The translations under genes and the position numbers were made by a program. This document shows, piece after piece, positions 1-12,000 of a DNA stretch of 64,000 nucleotides (positions within the stretch are counted from its first letter, which is position 1; the number at the start of each line of letters is the position of its first letter). Under the pieces are notes generated by a model. That model was not told the origin of the DNA. It saw only the letters and a list, made by a program, of their open reading frames with translations, and ran no database searches. Origin of the DNA: Osmia lignaria lignaria (taxonomy: Eukaryota; Arthropoda; Insecta; Hymenoptera; Megachilidae); the NCBI RefSeq assembly GCF_051020975.1, contig NC_135040.1, forward strand, positions 3,093,501-3,157,500. The letters are read 5' to 3'.

Positions 1-2422
1 TTGGTGATCAGTTTCTTCAGATATGACAAGATATCGTTTTTGCTTCGATCAATCGAACGCCGCACGTCATCTGTGTCTTTTATGGCGGATGCTGTTTTGC
101 TCGATGGTTGATCGAAGGTTGAAGATACTGTATAATCGGTTCTTAATCTACTACTTTTCTTTTGCGCCGCTGGTTTCTCTTCTTCCATTTCCTCTGTTTC
201 TTTTACCAAACCATCACCACTGCTCACCTCGAACTTTTTAGACATCGCTATGGATACACTGCGAAACTCTGACGGTCTTCTAAGAATTGAACTCTGTCGA
301 ATATAATTTAGAATGATAATCAATTATTTTAATTCTTTCGATTATATATACCCGGGCCTGAAGGATATCGGTTAAATTCTCCTCCTCGTCTGTAGGTTCT
401 TTCCGAATTTCTGCAAATTGCGGTCCTCTAAATTGATGTTCCACCAGTGGTTTAAACACCTTTGGTAAAAAAAGAAGGAAACCAGTTACATTTCCGATAG
501 GAATAAAAACGCTCTTCTCTTGATTCAAAAGTTCACAGTGATCTCCTCCGAAGAGTCGCTATGGCAACCAGACCCGATATACATGGTGTCGTAATTTTGA
601 CTAAGTCCAAAACCCAACTTTCGAACCTCATATCTCGGAAACCAAAAGCGTGCACCGAATAATATTCAAGGTGGCTACTGTGGAGGTCAAGGTCTATCAC
701 CATACCAAGTTTGGTCACGATCCGATGAGTCTTCCCGGACGCGTCGGATATATTATAGCCTTTATCTGATTTTTTCGAGAAAAAGTCAAGAGAAGAGCGA
801 GAAAAAATCAAGAGAAGAGCGAAACTCAGAGTAATTGAATTAGTGATTGTAAAAAGGCGTTATCATGGTACCTGTGCAAGCATTCTGTTCATCGAAAGCA
901 AAAATCTTCCTTGCAAAGATCCGACAACCAAGTAATTCGTTATCTCTTCGTCGCATTCTTGGTACGAATCAAAAGGCGGTACACCCTCGTCCTTTGTTCT
1001 TAAAAAATAAAATAAGGTGACGTCGTGTAAATCATTCCTACTGCCATCCAATTCGCCGCATATTATGTGGAGAACAGGTACTTTCTCTACTTTTTCCACC
1101 ATTTTCTGTAATTGTATTCAATTCGTTTATCGAATTTCCATTTGCGAATCTATGAAATATTAAATATATACTTTAGTTCGAATGTATTTGTGCTCCTCTT
1201 CAGGGGATGGCACGAAATTTATGCTCACTAAGGAAATAAAAAATATTTTCAATCAATTGATTAACAGTAAATTATTTATTTCATTATTTTACCAGAATCA
1301 TAACTCTTGGATTCCTCTTTTTTTAAAGAAAACACTGATGGTTCTCCACTACCCATTTCCTTAGATTTATCGTCTCCTTCCTGCTGTTCTTCTTCTCCTT
1401 CTCGTTCTTCTTCCGCATCTTGTTCTTCTTCCTCCTCTACACGATATTCTCCTTCTTCTTCATCGTCTTCACCCTCGTCCTCTTTATCTTCTTCATCGCC
1501 AATTTCGATTACTTCGCTGACAGCAGTGGACGATGACTCTTTACTAGATTCAATAGTCATCGAAGACATTTCTAATTGTTTCAGCAGAGCTAGTGGATCG
1601 AGTTTTCGCTCCTGTTTGCTCTTCTTTATTTTTCTCCTACTTTTTCTGATTTTCTTTGATTCCGAATCCATTTTTCCTGATCAAAGAATTAATGAAAGTT
1701 TCTGTTCGAGTGCAGACAGTGAAGTTTTCATTCAATTTTTTAATAATAGTTTGTGCAGAATATTTTAGTGCAAAATATGTTTAAACACGTGCAATAAAAA
1801 AAAAAGAAAAATACAGGTTACCAGCATTTCGGATTAATCTACGACCTTTCCTTTTCATCGCGAGGGCTGTCAGTGCAGCCAGTTTGTTCGCCTGTTTGCC
1901 TGTCGTTTATTAATCGATTAAATAATTTGAAAATTCATTTTTAATGAACAGAAGCTACTTACTTTCCCAAACATCTATCTCTTGCTGAACAATCTCTGTA
2001 GTGTAAGTTGCATAAAAGTAGACCACCTTTCTTTCGATATTCGTCACTCCGTATAGATCGAGTATCAGAAAATTAAGAATTTTATCCTCAAAATGCCTAT
2101 TGTTTGCCTGTCGTTTCAAATTCGATCATTTCTCTTTTTTCTTTCACGAAGATGTTTTTTAATAGACTTACGTTTAAAAGTTTATAGAAACTCAGGTCCT
2201 GACCAGTTATCCCCAAGAACTTCATCACTTTGTTTCTTATCCACATTAGTCTATGAAAATTAATCATTAAATTTCCATTTTCCATTATGTAATATTCCAA
2301 ATGAAATACCTAGAATCCATTTGCAGCACAGAATGTCTACTTAGAATCGCCAAATCATTGAGCTCGTTATCTTCATCGCCCTCAGTGTCAGATTTTGTAT
2401 TTTCATTCTCTGTTTCAGTCAT
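1..2422 (-). CDS. Axonemal dynein heavy chain, DNAH10-like, 5' end (partial)
   Basis: Eight minus-strand exons chain with GT-AG introns and matching phases: 2310-2422, 2172-2250, 1963-2086, 1293-1676, 1172-1227, 872-1105, 352-558 and about 1-266; the gene runs off the left edge. The ATG at 2422 opens an acidic leader (MTETENENTK). Exon 6 (residues about 253-330) reads VTLFYFLRTKDEG, then a V-x-G-x-L block, and exon 7 has KVFKPLVEH. This order is that of the N-terminal tail of axonemal dynein heavy chains, and from memory DNAH10 (inner-arm dynein f) fits best. The motor domain lies outside the window. Exon 4 codes a Lys/Arg patch (about 112-130) and an almost pure Glu/Asp run (about 166-214). 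Known role of the family: ATP-driven sliding of axonemal microtubules, which in insects means sperm and chordotonal cilia. Weak points: the exon 7 acceptor (559) and the exon 7 to 8 join. The exons are seen; the family name is a moderately sure inference. Confidence 0.55.
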
Positions 2423-3014
2423 TTTCTTCTAATATTTAAAATACTATTCGAGTGACTATTTTGTATTCTTTGAAAAATTATTTTCGCAAGATTGCACTTT
2501 AACCTACCACCTCAAATTCAGAATCGATTAAACTTGGCTACGAATTACAATCCCTGCTGTATCGATGTTGCCATGGAAAATAAACAGACTTTCACAAAGG
2601 ATTTCAAGGAAGGAAATTATTCTCAGGAATGTTTTAAATTTCTATTAAATAATAACGAACAAGTTTTAAAACGAATATACATGTTTTATTAAAAAATACA
2701 TCATTGCTTCTTACTCACACGTACATACATTATTAATACACGATACATCTATTAATTGATTTTGTATAATTTTCACATGAAAGTTAATTAATTTCTATCG
2801 TGAAATGTTTCACGCTTAGCAGTCACGTTAATCATTTCAATTAATAAAATAATCTATTCTAATAATTACATCGACCCTTCTCTTACAATGTAAATGGTAA
2901 CCATTAATGGTCTTCTAATTAAAAGAAGAATAAAAGAAAAAAGGACGAAACAGCAGGACATCACAGATTTCGTTCTACAACTAAGTTCTTCAGGAATGAT
3001 TCAATAAATCATTA
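2423..3014. other. Intergenic spacer: dynein promoter side and 3' UTR of the chitin-binding gene
   Basis: AT-rich spacer between two genes in the same (minus) orientation. It should hold the 3' UTR of the chitin-binding gene and the upstream control region of the dynein gene. A 66-codon plus-strand frame at 2492-2692 has no recognisable domain and I do not call it a gene. Confidence 0.5.
2685..2690 (-). terminator. Candidate polyadenylation signal AATAAA (minus strand)
   Basis: TTTATT on the plus strand gives a minus-strand AATAAA about 325 nt after the stop codon of the chitin-binding gene. It is the only canonical hexamer I see on that strand between the stop and the next gene. No transcript end is visible from sequence alone. 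Confidence 0.35.
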
Positions 3015-6000
3015 CTACACATCCTTCGAAGTCTCATTCTTTTCCGACAAAGTTTCCTGGCTTGTTTGCTGAATAACAGCTTCCTTTTTCTCACTCTCAG
3101 CTGCTTCTGGTTCTATCAATCCACCTAGAACAGCTTCCACGTACTCTTCTCTGCCTCGATCAGTGTCAAAAGAGAACCCAATCGATGGTACGAACTCTGT
3201 CTTCACCACAGTCTTCCCAGAATCTGTGGTGAGGGTCGTTCCTGGCTCAGACGTCGTCGTAATTATCGTATTTGCCTTGGAACTTGACCTGGAAGAGAAT
3301 CGATCACTTGTCTCTAAGGTGGTCCTGAAACTGCTGGACTCCTGATGGTTATCCACGTTCACAGTAGGTAAACCCTTCAGAAAATCATCGGATTCATTTT
3401 TCTGAGGAAGATCAAAGAGTGGTCGATCCGTCTTCAGCAATGGTTCGCCAAAAGTCTCAGCCAGTTGGTCCAGGATGTGATCCTTCAGTCTAGGATCAGT
3501 GCTCCTAACCACAGGCTCTGTAGAACTCTCTGTAAGCTTCTCTGTAACCTCTTCTTGGAATTGCATATTGAGATTCACTTCTTTGGCGATCGTCTGAGAT
3601 GCTGAAGAACCGGAAACGACCTCTGGTTGGGTCTCCAGGTCTGAAGTATAAGCGTCAGACAAGGAGAAAGGACGAGGAGCACGGTCTAACTTCAATAATT
3701 CAGACATCAATTGAAGTAGACTGATTCTATCAAAGTCTTTACTTCTCGAAGAGTTTTGTTCAATCCTAGAGTGGTTATTTCCGGTGTTGGATTCATGATG
3801 GGTGTCTATGGTGCTCATTGGGCTGGTCGGTGGGTCTGTGGGGTGGAGTTTTGGCTCCACAGACTTGATTATCTCCAGTTCGTGCAGCTTATCATTAACT
3901 GTCGAACTTTCTTTACCTTGTTGAGCAATTAATTTGCCAATTAGATCATGTGCTGTTGGTATCAACTCTTCGTCTTTGTTCACCGTTAACGTTACGTGAT
4001 AAGGAGAATTATTTTTCTCGATACTTTCTTCTATTTGCTTCAGAGTTTCTGGCCTGATGGGTTTGATCAAAGTCGTCGGAGTTTCATCTTCTGCAGTTCC
4101 AGACTTCGAGGTGGACCTTGAAGATTCAATTATTGGTAATTTCGTGACTGGAGACGTGCTGGGTTCTTTATCCAGCCTTGGTGTTACGGTTTCTCTGAAT
4201 CTGTTGATGTCTGTTGTGCTTTCTGAGCGACCTGGCTCTCCAGACCCTCTAATATCCTCATAATTCCTGGTTACACTCACTGATTCATCGTGGGCAGTTG
4301 GATGATCGATATAGTCATCAGAATAAGTGTTCCGGAAGCTGGGTAACTCGGTGGTTCTTGAAGAACCATCATCCACAGTTGAGTATCTGATCAACAGAGT
4401 GGATACCTCAGACAGATCTGGAACATTTATTTGAAACTTTGTGCGAGACTCTTCGGGAGGTCTCAGAAATTTGTCTACCCTTTTAATAGAATGTTTCTGA
4501 TTCGACGATTCTTCAGTGGAATTCTTCGAATTAACCGGTACACTTGAAGAATTGAATTCGTGCAGGTTCGTAGTTGCTTTTATGGTGCTTTCAATAACAG
4601 AAGGGGTCGTGAATGATACAAGATCCTCCTTCAAAATTATTCCTTGCTCTCTTTGATCGTTTCTTTGGTATTGTTCAGTTGTCTCTTCCTCCCTATTCCC
4701 TGAAGAAATGCTGGACTCTGGCCTGGTTAAAGTGTACCGATGGTGTGCCCTAACTTCTGCTTCTCCATCTTTCAGCCCATCGTTCACAGGATTCTGTTGT
4801 TGTACAGAAATCCCTCTGAAAGATTCACCTAGAGCATGACCCAGTCCGATGCTGCCTCTGGTCTCGATATCCTCTAGAATCTCTTCGTCGTCTCTGGCTC
4901 TATCGAATCCTCGATAAACCTGACCGAACAAAAGACCAGTTCGATTCACCCTATAATCATCAGCCACTCTGATTCGGAATCTCTCTCCAGACGGAGTTGT
5001 CTGTCTTTCCTCCTCGCTATTCACATCATCGTAATCATCCTCGTAGCTATCTTGCTGACTGTAATCGTTCGCTTTTCGTCCAGCTTCAGATTTCTTTACA
5101 CCCTGATCCTCAACGTTCCTGCTCGCTGGAGTGACGAAGCTGTTGGTCCTACTGTGTGAGAAATAGTAGTCCGAGCTGTCTATCTCCTGGTCCAACTTAT
5201 TGTAAGCCAAGGTAGATGGTCTGAAAGTGGTCGGAACCGTAGGGGAATAAAATCTCCTGGTAGTAGTGGTCACAGTAGGCACAGTGGGCGCATACGAAGG
5301 TTGAAACTGGTTGCTGAACTCGTTGGGTCTTCGATAGTTCTCCTGGAAGTGCTTGTTCCTCTCTGCATCCCTGTATCCTGGGTCTTTGATGTTCTGAACC
5401 CGGATGATAGGTGAATCTTGATAAGGAGACCTGGATTTCTCAGGAGGATAGAATCTTTCTTGATAACTTGGACTGCTCTCGATCTTCCTATCCTTGGATT
5501 GATAGGGTGGCAGGAAATTGCGATTGACAGAGCTGGAATAATCCTCGTAGTTGTTTCTTAAGTCGTTCCCTGTCGTATCCAGTGAAGAGTAGTCCGGGAT
5601 TCTGGCTGGAGCTCGTTGATAGTCCACCACGCTGCCAGTTCGGTCAGGATCCACGAGACCGTCCTTGGTTACGTCTGTTCCTGACTGAAGGCTGATCATC
5701 GCGTACGCGTTACGTATCATCTCGTCGTCGTCTTGTTGATAACTGTTGCGATTCACGTCGATGTATTTGCCGCTGGAGGAACAGTCTACCTTGGTCCACC
5801 AGTCGCAGGTGAGCAGCTTCTGGCTGAAGATGGACCCTATGGGGCAGAGGAACGATGACACCAGCACGTCGTGGCACACGTGGAACACCTGGCATCCTGC
5901 CACCTCGTCCGCGTAGTAACCTGGTGGAAAATGTTGGATTATTGATAATGATAATGCGTCAGCTAGAACGTAAACATGAATTTGTTATAAACACTGCGTG

Positions 6001-9000
6001 GTTCAAAGTTATATTGTTAGACCAGATGTCATCGGACTCATAGGCCTAAGGTCCTGGGTAATAGACTGGACGCAGTCCAGGTCTCTTTGATTTTATAAGT
6101 GGACAACAGACTTTCTGTCTTGTCTTTACGGCTTTCTCCTTCGCTTCGAGTCAGAATTTCAAAGCGTTAAGACGTCTTTCCGAGTGAAGAAATAAAGCGG
6201 AATGAGAAAGTCATTATTTATTGTAGGCCCATTTCCAATTGTAGGCGTTTAGTGGAAGGGGAACGGACGCTCTTAACTCGGGTCGGCGACCGCCAGGTGG
6301 CAGCGGGATTGAGTCTGTTCTCGCTGGCGGTCCCCCGGCATGCGATCCATAAATTCCGAAAAGAGGGGTTATAGGCGTCTGGGGCAGGGATCGTCTATCG
6401 TTAGCCTCACTGACGAGTCTGGCAGACGATCCCGAGACGATCCCAATAGAAAGAGTACAGGAAATTTCGTTAGACGAGAGGTGTAATACCGAAAATAATT
6501 AAAAATTTTAAGCAACAACTGGATAACTTCATGCCATTTGACACACCTGGACGATGTTTCTTCGTTCGTCCGAGAAATAAATTTTAATATTAAATGAGAA
6601 ATATACATAACATCTCGCCTCTCGTGAGAATAAATTGCAGTTACAGAAGAAGAAGCATCCCTGTTACTTAATATATCGGGATGGACACGTTTTAATATAT
6701 AAATATGTATGAAAAAAACTCGTTTTCTTTTTCTAAATCGAAGTAACTGCGTGACACTAGCAATGTTTACATACACGCGTTACGTAAGGATCATATGGCG
6801 TCGTTTCTATCTGGTTGACCAGCATCTTTTCTCTCTATCCTTTCGAATTATCTAATAGCTCAGTTTCTTCCGCGAGCTTTCAGCTGGAACACAAAAGATG
6901 ATTCGATCGCATCGGTTCGATTGGATCTATCGAGTCGGTTGCGGAATACTTGGAAATTTCAATTAAACCGCTTTCATCGCGGGAACGACGCGACACGGAT
7001 ACCTGGCACGATTCCATTCGACAAGAAATTAGGTGTCGCCTCGTAGAAATCTAATTAGCAAACGAAACGTAACTCTCCGTTTCTTCAAACGATAAAACAA
7101 TCCCCGTCAACGTTCTAGAAACACGATAATAGATTCTCGTTACGAGTCGAAACGTGTTCTTCACCGAATCTATTACTTCAACAAGCAACGTTCAAACAAT
7201 TTGTAGTCGCTGAATAATAGGTTAGCGAGCTTCTGAATAGCGATCGCTTCGCGTCAGAATCGTTTGAATTATCTGGCTGGCCTTTATCTTATTGTTAGGC
7301 TGCTTTCGCCGACATTCTACTGTTTCCAAGCAACGTAAGTGTACAACATTATCAGGATGTTGCTCAATAATGAAACCGTAACAACCAGCGGAGATTGAAC
7401 TTTCTTCGTACACTATTCCAGAACTTGCTTGAATTCCTCCGATTAAATAACGTCGTTCCCCTAATTCATTCTGTGACAACAGTAATGATGTCAACGGCAA
7501 TTATCCGAACCTGTTATACGAATACGAAATCCTCGGATTTTGCAATGAAATTTAATTCATTATTTCTTGAAATGTTAGAGACAGCCGAATTGTTATTAAC
7601 CATTTTCTCTTTAATTTCAGCTGGTCCGGAGGTTCTATTTACTCATCCTAAGTCGCGGGTTGGAGGATTTCGCAACGAGGAAGACAACTACCGAGTGAGT
7701 AAAGAAAATAAAACACCTTTTCTCCTAGCGGCGTTTACCTTTTCATGGTGAAAACGACATCGGTAAAGATTTTTGTAGAATGTTTGCCACAAAATGGCAC
7801 ACACCTTATCCCGATAGCGGGATAGAACGGTGACCTATTGCGAAATCGAAGAAAACGTTGCGAGTCAATTTCGCAGGCTGCACGTGTTGATCCTCGCCTG
7901 CATGAGAAACATCCTTGGCATCGATGCTAAAGGTGAAAAAGTGCGAAACGTAACGTTGATCGATGCGTGACCGTCTGACAACTCGAATCTATTAAACGTT
8001 TTACCAGACGTATTGTTTCTTATTTCCTTGAAGCTTTCATACTTGGAGCCTCTGAGGTACACTTTCGTTTAGATAGTCGAAGTTCGATCGGTCTTAAAAC
8101 CATCTTATTTCCCAATACCAAAGTCGTGACATAAACCGTTCCATCTAGAATTTCGTTTCAAATCGAATGTCCGCGGTGAAATCGGGTTAAAAGGTTACTT
8201 ATGATTCGATTTCGATCTGATTCACCTCGTGAACGTCCCTCGCACGTGAATCCCGTCTGCGGCAGCGTCGTGTACGCAGGATAATCGACTCCCGGCTCTC
8301 CTGGCACGTTCCTTCTAATATCCGAGAGATCTGCAATCCAAAAAATGGATAAGTTTTCGAATGGCTCCTCCAAAATTGAGAACTCAGGTTCGGTATATAA
8401 CCTAAATTGACTACCAGAAACCGATTAAAATTGGTTTCAGACCTGGATGTCTTACCGTTTTTGAGATATCGTGGTAAGAAGTTTTTGTCTAATTTTGGGA
8501 CCACGTATGCGCTATTGGATACTGCGCATGCGCTATTCAATACTGCGCATGCGCATACACAGAACCTAACCTAATCTAACCTAACCTTACCACGATATCT
8601 CGAAAACGGTAAGACATCCAGCTCGGAAACCAATTTTAATCGGTTTCTTCTAGTCAATTTAGGTTATATACCGACCTTGAGTTCTCAATTTTGGTGGGGC
8701 CATTCGGAAATACAACCATAATGTAACCGGTGTTGGAGAATACTTCAAACATTCAGAAATCAAAGTTTCCTCTGTAACTCCGTGTATGCTTCTCGTTTAT
8801 AAACACACAAAGAGAGGTTAATTCGATACTCTTTTATAGAACAGCCTCATAACAGATGTAAGAAACGTGATTGAAGGATTAAATATTACTGCCATCGATA
8901 TAAGCCTTTCGCATTAGTCACGTTTTTTTTTTATAAATAAAGCTCGAGAGATCAGGCATCATCATCATCGGAACAGGCTACCGGCTTTCAATCTGATTCA

Positions 9001-12000
9001 TTGCTAACGAGCCATGAATATATACGTTCAAAAGTGTGCATAATACTCAGCCAAGGTCCCATAGAATGGATTCTTATGACATTAAACAAATATCATGGAA
9101 CGATGCTGCGGGTTATATTGAACTTTCAAGAATGAACATTGTGCAATATGAATTATATACCGATATTACGCTGCTAATTGAGGATTAAAAAATTTTCAAG
9201 CAATATTCTCCGGACGTGACAATAATAATTTCCTTTCAACAAAGAAAGGAATGTATCGGTTGCCGAGATAAAGAGCCACGACACGTGACGATCCAAGGTC
9301 GTAAAAAAGCATCTCATCAGGATAATCACGCGTTTGTGACATTTAAAACGTGTTCACGGTGCTCCAGGTGCCGCACGTGATTTCTCCGCTTCGCAGCTCG
9401 TCATTTGCAGAAGGCTTCGCGCGACCTATTCCAGACATTTTTATTAGCTATCGCCTTTCACACCACTTGATAATATCCTTGTCTGTTATAATAAGAGATC
9501 TGTTCTTGAAGAAAGAAGTGTGAAGATTCATCGAAGAAAAAAAAGAAATAAATGGTAAAGGTCAATGTATTTTTTCTTGAAAAGTGAAAATTCGAAGGAG
9601 TTGGATCGAAGAAATATTCTCCGATTAACATATCAATAGCTTATCATCAATTTTCTTTCAACATTTTGCAATTAATAATGCTTGACACCATTTTTACCGA
9701 TCGACGCGATCGTCTGAAACGAATCTGGGCAGGCTTGGAATGAAGATAAGAAAAAAAGTAAATATGCTAAAAAGCAATACGCTAATGGTTAAACAGCAGA
9801 TTATCCATCATCTTGTGGCTATAATTAGCCACGCGTTGACATCATTTCTACCGGTTTACGCGATTGCTTTGGATGGAAATAGACACTCGGATTCTTTTGA
9901 CTTGAAAAAGTAATTAAGCAGCGACGAAAGAAAAGATTTTCCATTTAATTAAAATTACTCGGTTGGCAAAAGGATCATGGTTTCCAATATGAATAAAAAA
10001 GGCACGTTTTACCTGTTTTCTCCTCGTAAGGATCGTACTGGCCACCGGCAGATCCATAACTGTCAAAGGCTCCCTCTTCTTCCGGATCGAAGTACTTCCT
10101 GCAAACGACATCCATACTTATTCAATCGTGCGCTCAGTGATCCGCGAATCGCGCAAGGAACAGCGAGAATTGCAATACCTTCCTCTGGTTCCATCGATGG
10201 CTCTTCGTGACAGGAAGCTCCTCCTTGGAATTTCATGTTCAAGACTGTCGGCGATGTTACACAAGACCAGCGTCACGAGACCTGAGGAAAAAAGGAGTGC
10301 CCGCGTTGAAGACGTCGCTGAAGAGAATATTTAATGGCATAATCAATCCGAGAATAAAGCAACGACACCCTTAAGAATTTAATAAATTCCATCCAATTAT
10401 CTTGAATATTAGAATTTTTCAATTATCCCAATTTCATTTATCTCCGATGCTTCGTATTTTTCCTTAATACTCGAGTTACATTGTCACCCGCCTATATTAC
10501 ATCTCGACTTTCGAGAATAAAGCAACGACACTCTTAAGAATTTAACAAATTCCAATTATCCTGAATCTTAGAATTTTTCAATTATCCCAATTTCATTTAT
10601 CTCCGATGCTTCGTATTTTTCCTTAATACTCGAATTACATTGCCAACCGCCAATATTACATCTCGACTTTCGAGAATAAAGCAACGACACCCTTAAGAAT
10701 TTAACAAATTTCAATTATCCTGAATCTTAGAATTTTTCAATTATCCCAATTTCATTTATCTCCGATGCTTCGTATTTTTCCTTAATACTCGAGTTACATT
10801 GTCACCCGCCAATATTACACCTCGACTTCCCAATTCCCATTACGTATACCGCGAAATTGAAGTATCCTCGTGTAATCAAATAACGCGAACGATCAAGCCT
10901 CTAATTATCATCCCTCTGTCTACGACAAAACGTTTCCTCCTTCATTTTTCATCGACCCAGTCGATCGTTACGAGACTCGATAGTATAAAACATGCGGAAA
11001 CCTGCGAAACAATGCTCTCACGATCCAGTTATACAGACACGCATCCATCAAGTTCGAAAGCGGATCCTTTGTTTCGTGACTCCGTCTATAGCTGCAGATA
11101 CGTGCATTGAGTAGTCTATTTCGGTTGCAGTTGTGGCATGCAGCAAAAAGAAGAAGAATTTTACCTTTCGTTAACACTCATTAACACCGTTTCATCATGT
11201 ACTTTCGGTGTTAATCATGTAAGTTACACTCGAGGAGTGAATCATCGTTTAGAAATCGAAGTTAATTATTCATTTGCAATAGGTAATTCGAGAATCTCAT
11301 GGTAAAATTTTGAAGGATCTATCGCTCGTTAGTATACAAGAATGATGAAGACTTCAACGTCTCTGCATGCGTCCGGGATAACGCTAACCTTAATGTTAAT
11401 TTCCCTGGAAAACGTATGATTATGTCGTTCGGGATAGTAATCTCTCGGTTTACGGTAACACGGCCAGGCTACCGTGCTTTAATGGTCAGACTTATTTTTT
11501 TCTTTCCTCGTTTTACGTAATTCACCAGTTTGCACGGAGAATCCCCGCCTCCGTTTCGACACGGTCGTTGCAACTAATTTATATTTGCAGACTCCGTGTT
11601 GCGTTCATCGCGGACGAGTTAAACATCCAGCGTAACGAGTCCTCCTCTGACGCACTCCGAAGTTAACGCAACAGTTGTCTATCTTGACGAACGAGCCTGA
11701 AGATGGCGAAATTTTTCTACGACTACGCGAACGTCTGGTTCGGTTCCCCCGGGATTACCGAGCGATCTTGGTCCGCTTGAACGCGCTTTCTACGTAATGA
11801 CCCAATTAAAAATCTATACCGCGTGTGGTGTCATTGAGATAACGGGATCACGCTTAATGGGAGGGGCGATTATCAGTCGGAATCTGAGTTCCAGAAATTC
11901 CAGTCCATCGATTCCACACCGCCGTCCATAAGTCATTGGACATTCTCTAAAACAGAATATGTACTCTTTTTAGAATTGAACAAAATTGGAATTGAGAATC

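Noticed and set aside
1307..1768. Plus-strand 153-codon frame rich in Ser
   Set aside because: It is the antisense of the Glu/Asp-rich dynein exon 4 (GAA/GAG read backwards as TTC/CTC); the minus strand has the splice sites and matching phases.
2492..2692. Small plus-strand frame between the two genes
   Set aside because: 66 codons, no domain, ends in an A/T-rich run; lies where the 3' UTR of the minus-strand gene is expected.
3163..3345. Plus-strand frames inside the chitin-binding gene (also 4057-4263, 5855-6043)
   Set aside because: Antisense shadows of the real last exon.
6241..6395. tRNA gene
   Set aside because: A box A-like start is present, but no cloverleaf, anticodon arm or clear box B with correct spacing can be drawn.
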